Source of the DNA: Candidatus Eiseniibacteriota bacterium
GTDB taxonomy: Bacteria > Eisenbacteria > RBG-16-71-46 > CAIMUX01
Assembly (NCBI GenBank): GCA_020431745.1
Contig: JAGQHR010000068.1
Location: forward strand, 1-10,052
Direction of reading: 5' to 3'
DNA: 10,052 nt
Made by a program: the position numbers and the translations under genes
The notes under the pieces: generated by a model
What the model saw: the letters and a program-made list of their open reading frames with translations, nothing else
What the model was told of the DNA's origin: nothing
The model's database searches: none
Part shown: piece after piece, positions 7,243 through 10,052 of the stretch
Numbering within the stretch: position 1 is the stretch's first letter
Layout: every line of letters starts with the position of its first letter

Positions 7243-7851
7243 ATGACCGATCGTCCGGAAGAGCCAAAGGCAACGGGTTCGAAGCCCGGACCGGTTTCCT
7301 CCAACACCGGAGTGCTCCTCGATCGGGCGCGGCACGGAGATGCCCGCGCGCGGGAAGCGCTCTTCGCCCGCTACCTGCCGATCCTTCAGCGGTGGGCCCA
7401 CCAACGGTTGCCGCGACAAAGTCGGGATCTGCGAGATACGGAGGACTTCGTTCAGGACGCGCTGCTCAAGGCGCTCCGCCGGATCGATTCGTTCGAACAC
7501 CGGGGGGAGGGGGCGTTCCTGGCCTACCTGCGTCAGGTGCTGCTGAACGGAATCCGCGACGAGGTGCGACGCGCGGCCGTTCGACCCGACCCGACGACCC
7601 TCGATGACGTTCACTCGGACCGATCGCCCTCGATGCTCGAGTCGATGCTCGGTCGGGAAGAGGTCGAGAAGCTGGAGCGGGCGTTGGACCGACTCACCGA
7701 GGAGCAGAAGCAGTTGTTGATCCTGCGGGTCGAGTTCGGACTGAGCTATCAGGAGGTCGCGGAAGCCGCCGGAAAGCCGACCTCGGAGGCGGCGCGTGCG
7801 GCGGTGGCGCGCGCTCTCGTCGCGCTCTCCAAAGAGATTCGCCGTGACTGA
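7243..7851 (+). CDS. ECF-type RNA polymerase sigma factor
   Basis: 202-aa sigma-70 family protein with only the two ECF domains. Sigma-2 is at about residues 24-112, with ARYLPILQRWAHQRLP, the core-binding and -10 region RDTEDFVQDALLKALRRI, and AFLAYLRQVLLNGIRDEVRR. Sigma-4 is at about 142-200, with LERALDRLTEEQKQLLILR and the helix-turn-helix LSYQEVAEAAGKPTSEAAR for -35 recognition. It would direct RNA polymerase to its own promoter set. The ATG at 7243 gives the usual ECF length and has a G-rich ribosome binding site; upstream GTG codons at 7135 and 7171 are in frame but add residues unlike the family, and the first lies inside the inverted repeat. The gene overlaps the next by eight bases (GTGACTGA). 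No anti-sigma factor gene is adjacent, and this arrangement is typical of ECF groups linked to Ser/Thr kinases. Which promoters it reads cannot be told. Confidence 0.93.
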   Translation: MTDRPEEPKATGSKPGPVSSNTGVLLDRARHGDARAREALFARYLPILQRWAHQRLPRQSRDLRDTEDFVQDALLKALRRIDSFEHRGEGAFLAYLRQVLLNGIRDEVRRAAVRPDPTTLDDVHSDRSPSMLESMLGREEVEKLERALDRLTEEQKQLLILRVEFGLSYQEVAEAAGKPTSEAARAAVARALVALSKEIRRD

Positions 7852-10052
7852 CCGCTCGGACGTCACGAAGCCGATCCCGGAGGCGGATCCTCCCCCGTCC
7901 GACGATCCTTTGCTCCGGCTCGCGGAGTCGCTGGCCGACGGCGAAGAGATCGATTGGGACCGCTGGAAGACGGTCGAGTCGGGGATGAGCTCGCTGGACG
8001 CGCTGCGCTTGGTCGGACGCTTCGCCGCGGCGATGCGAGGAGATCCGGCCGAAGTCTCTTCCGCCGACGCGACGGAAGGGCGCGGCGTGGGGTCAGGCGC
8101 GATCCCGGGCCAGGTGCTGGGTCGTTTCGAGATCGAGTCGGAGGCGGGACGCGGGGGCATGGGCGTGGTCTATCGCGCCCGGGACCTCGTGCTCGACCGT
8201 TCCGTCGCGCTCAAGACGTTGCCGCCGGAGCTGGTCCACTCTCCCCGCCGGTTGGAGCGGTTCACCCGCGAGGCCAAGCTGCTCGCCTCCCTCAACCATC
8301 CCAACATCGCGACGATCTACGGAATGGAGACGAGCACGGCGGGAATCCGCTTTCTCGTCCTCGAATGGGTCGACGGCGAGACGCTGGCGGCGCGGCTGCA
8401 GCGCGGACCGATGCCGTGGCGCGAGGCGCTGGAGCTCGGGCGGCAGGTCGCGGCCGGACTGGCGGCGGCCCACGAGGGAAAGGTCATCCATCTCGACCTC
8501 AAGCCGGCGAACGTGATGCTGTCGTCCCGCGGCGCGGTCAAGGTCCTCGACTTCGGGATCGCCCGTTCGGCCGACCCGACGAATGAATCGATGGATCCGA
8601 GCGACGCCGGGCTTGCGGGAACGTGGGGGTACGTCAGTCCGGAACGGCTCCTGCGACAGGCCGATCACCGGGCGGACGTTTTCGCCTTCGGGTGCGTTCT
8701 TTACGAATGTTTGGCGGGGGTGCCGGCCTTTGCAGGATCGACACCTGCCTCGATCCAGGCATCGATCGTGGACGGAACCGTGGATTGGGACCGCCTGCCT
8801 TCTGGCCTGCCGAGTGCGGTGACGGAGTTGATCGAACGCTGCATCCAGAGAGAGCCCGAAGCCAGGCCGTCCTCGATGAGCGAAGTGGGGTCGACTCTGC
8901 GCAAGGCGCTGGATCAGTCCGGGGAAACGCGGGCGGCGACGTCGACGCTTCCCGTCGTGGCGACGACCTTCTGGGGACGCGAGGCGGAGCGGGCTCGGTG
9001 CTCCGAGCTACTGCAGATTCCGGGCCTGGTCGTTCTCGTCGGGACCGGTGGGAGCGGCAAAACACGGTTGGCCATCGAGGTGGCGCGGGGTTGGGAAGAG
9101 CAGCGGTCCGGTCCGGCCACCTTCGTGGATCTTTCCTCCGCGCTCGACGGAGCCCGGGTCGAGACTTCGCTCGCGAGCGCGTTGGGTCTGCATGATGCGC
9201 CGGGGGAGACCCGACTGTGGATCCAGGATCATCTCACCGCGATGCGGATGCTGCTCGTGCTGGACAACTGCGAGCATCTCACCGCGGCGGTGCGTGACCT
9301 CGCACAGTCCCTGCTGGAAGGATGCCCCGAGCTCCGGATCCTCGTCACGAGTCGGGAGGCGCTGGGAGCGGGAGAAACGATCTATCTCGATCCTCTGCCG
9401 GTGCCGGAGGAAGGGGGGACCGATCGGGAGCTTGCCGACAACGTCTGCGTCCGTCTCTTCCTGGACCGCGCGCGGAATGCCCGGACCTTGCAATCCGATC
9501 CGGAGACTCTGCGGGCGATCGCGGAGATCTGCCGGCGGGTCGAAGGGCTTCCCTTGGCGGTCGAGCTCGCCGCCTCCCGGACGCGGGTCCTCACTCCCAA
9601 GGAAATCGCCGGCAAGCTGGACCGGCAGCTCCAGCTGCTTCGGATCGGGGAGGAGTCCGACACCGATCGTCATCGCGCGCTGCGGGCCGCGATCGGCTGG
9701 AGCGCCCGGCTCCTCGATGATCGCGAGTCACAGTTCTTCCGGTCCGTTTCCGTTTTCGCGCGCGGCTTCGATCTGCTCGCGGCGACCCGGGTGGCGATCG
9801 AGGGAATCGACGAGTTCGAGGCGCTCGACCTGATCGCGCGGCTCGCGGCCAAGTCGCTGGTGACGGTGGAGTCGGTCCGGGGTGAGTCCCGATATCGTCT
9901 GCTGGAACCGATTCGGCAATTCGCGTACGAGCAGCTCGAGTTTTCCGGGGATCTGCGGCCGGTTCGTGAACGGCACGCCCGCTATTTCCTGGAGCTGGCG
10001 GAGACGGCGGCTCCCCTCTTGCTCGGTCCCCAGCAGGCGGTGTGGCTCGAAC
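7844..10052 (+). CDS. Ser/Thr protein kinase fused to STAND/NB-ARC-like ATPase (3' end outside window)
   Basis: Frame open from a GTG at 7844 to the window edge (736 codons, incomplete). Residues 1-90 are a soluble N-terminal region with LAESLADGEEIDWDRW. A Hanks-type kinase domain follows (about 94-360): glycine loop GRGGMGVVYRA (102-112), ATP-binding Lys124 in VALKTLP, catalytic loop HLDLKPANV (216-224, base Asp218), metal-binding DFG (236-238), SPE (265-267) and Asp278 in DVFAFG. The HRD Arg is replaced by Leu. Then comes a COG3903-type P-loop ATPase: WGREAER, Walker A GTGGSGKT (400-407), Walker B LLVLDNCEHL (470-479), ILVTSREALG (499-508), GLPLAVELAAS (568-578), a winged-helix-like stretch (about 615-660) and RYRLLEPIRQFAYEQL near 685-700. 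In related proteins TPR repeats follow; here they would lie beyond the window. No membrane segment separates the two parts, so the visible protein is cytoplasmic. The GTG overlaps the sigma stop, implying coupled translation. The likely role is signal sensing and phosphorylation tied to the sigma factor (inference). Confidence 0.93.
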   Translation, partial: MTDRSDVTKPIPEADPPPSDDPLLRLAESLADGEEIDWDRWKTVESGMSSLDALRLVGRFAAAMRGDPAEVSSADATEGRGVGSGAIPGQVLGRFEIESEAGRGGMGVVYRARDLVLDRSVALKTLPPELVHSPRRLERFTREAKLLASLNHPNIATIYGMETSTAGIRFLVLEWVDGETLAARLQRGPMPWREALELGRQVAAGLAAAHEGKVIHLDLKPANVMLSSRGAVKVLDFGIARSADPTNESMDPSDAGLAGTWGYVSPERLLRQADHRADVFAFGCVLYECLAGVPAFAGSTPASIQASIVDGTVDWDRLPSGLPSAVTELIERCIQREPEARPSSMSEVGSTLRKALDQSGETRAATSTLPVVATTFWGREAERARCSELLQIPGLVVLVGTGGSGKTRLAIEVARGWEEQRSGPATFVDLSSALDGARVETSLASALGLHDAPGETRLWIQDHLTAMRMLLVLDNCEHLTAAVRDLAQSLLEGCPELRILVTSREALGAGETIYLDPLPVPEEGGTDRELADNVCVRLFLDRARNARTLQSDPETLRAIAEICRRVEGLPLAVELAASRTRVLTPKEIAGKLDRQLQLLRIGEESDTDRHRALRAAIGWSARLLDDRESQFFRSVSVFARGFDLLAATRVAIEGIDEFEALDLIARLAAKSLVTVESVRGESRYRLLEPIRQFAYEQLEFSGDLRPVRERHARYFLELAETAAPLLLGPQQAVWLE

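Noticed and set aside
6355..8160. 601-codon open frame on the minus strand
   Set aside because: It runs antisense through the sigma factor and the start of the kinase gene. Its translation is Arg/Ser/Pro-rich with no domain, the usual mirror of high-GC coding sequence.
1..10052. Frequent GATCG/CGATCG words across the window
   Set aside because: They occur mostly inside codons for Asp, Ile and Arg in the real genes, and without a genome background count there is no reason to call a repeat family.
1..10052. CRISPR array, tRNA, rRNA or insertion sequence
   Set aside because: No spaced direct repeats, no cloverleaf or rRNA-like sequence, and no transposase or terminal inverted repeats were seen.

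Overview
This is a high-GC window that reads as ordinary chromosomal DNA from a Gram-negative bacterium. An RND inner-membrane pump and a Sec-exported amidase point to a two-membrane envelope. An ECF-type sigma factor followed directly by a Hanks-type Ser/Thr kinase fused to an ATPase is a combination common in Planctomycetota, Acidobacteriota, Myxococcota and related uncultured phyla. The sequence alone does not allow a firm assignment to a phylum.

Layout. (1) Positions 171-947 (+) encode a type I signal peptidase (LepB). (2) A convergent block on the minus strand holds a secreted amidase-signature hydrolase (978-2555) and, upstream of it, a large RND-family efflux transporter (2771-6064). 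No periplasmic adaptor or outer-membrane channel gene lies beside the pump. (3) A divergent intergenic region begins at 6065. It holds no intact gene up to about 6300, then what looks like the frameshifted C-terminal remnant of a plus-strand gene (about 6303-6582). (4) A small plus-strand gene follows (6605-7057); its C-terminal half resembles the T4 gp19-like phage-tail-tube family. (5) Next come two hairpin-forming inverted repeats (7092-7138), an ECF sigma factor (7243-7851), and a large open frame (7844-10052, running off the window) for a Ser/Thr kinase fused to a STAND/NB-ARC-like ATPase of the COG3903 type. The kinase start (GTG) overlaps the sigma stop in GTGACTGA, so the two are probably translationally coupled.

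The most interesting unit is the sigma factor/kinase-ATPase pair. The kinase has all core catalytic motifs except that its HRD motif reads HLD. The ATPase half has Walker A, Walker B, a TSR motif and GLPLA, the layout of a nucleotide-dependent signalling switch. My inference is that the large protein senses a signal and controls, or is expressed with, the sigma factor. The target promoters and the C-terminal sensor lie outside what can be seen here. The gp19-like orphan and the frameshifted fragment just before it are the other items worth checking.
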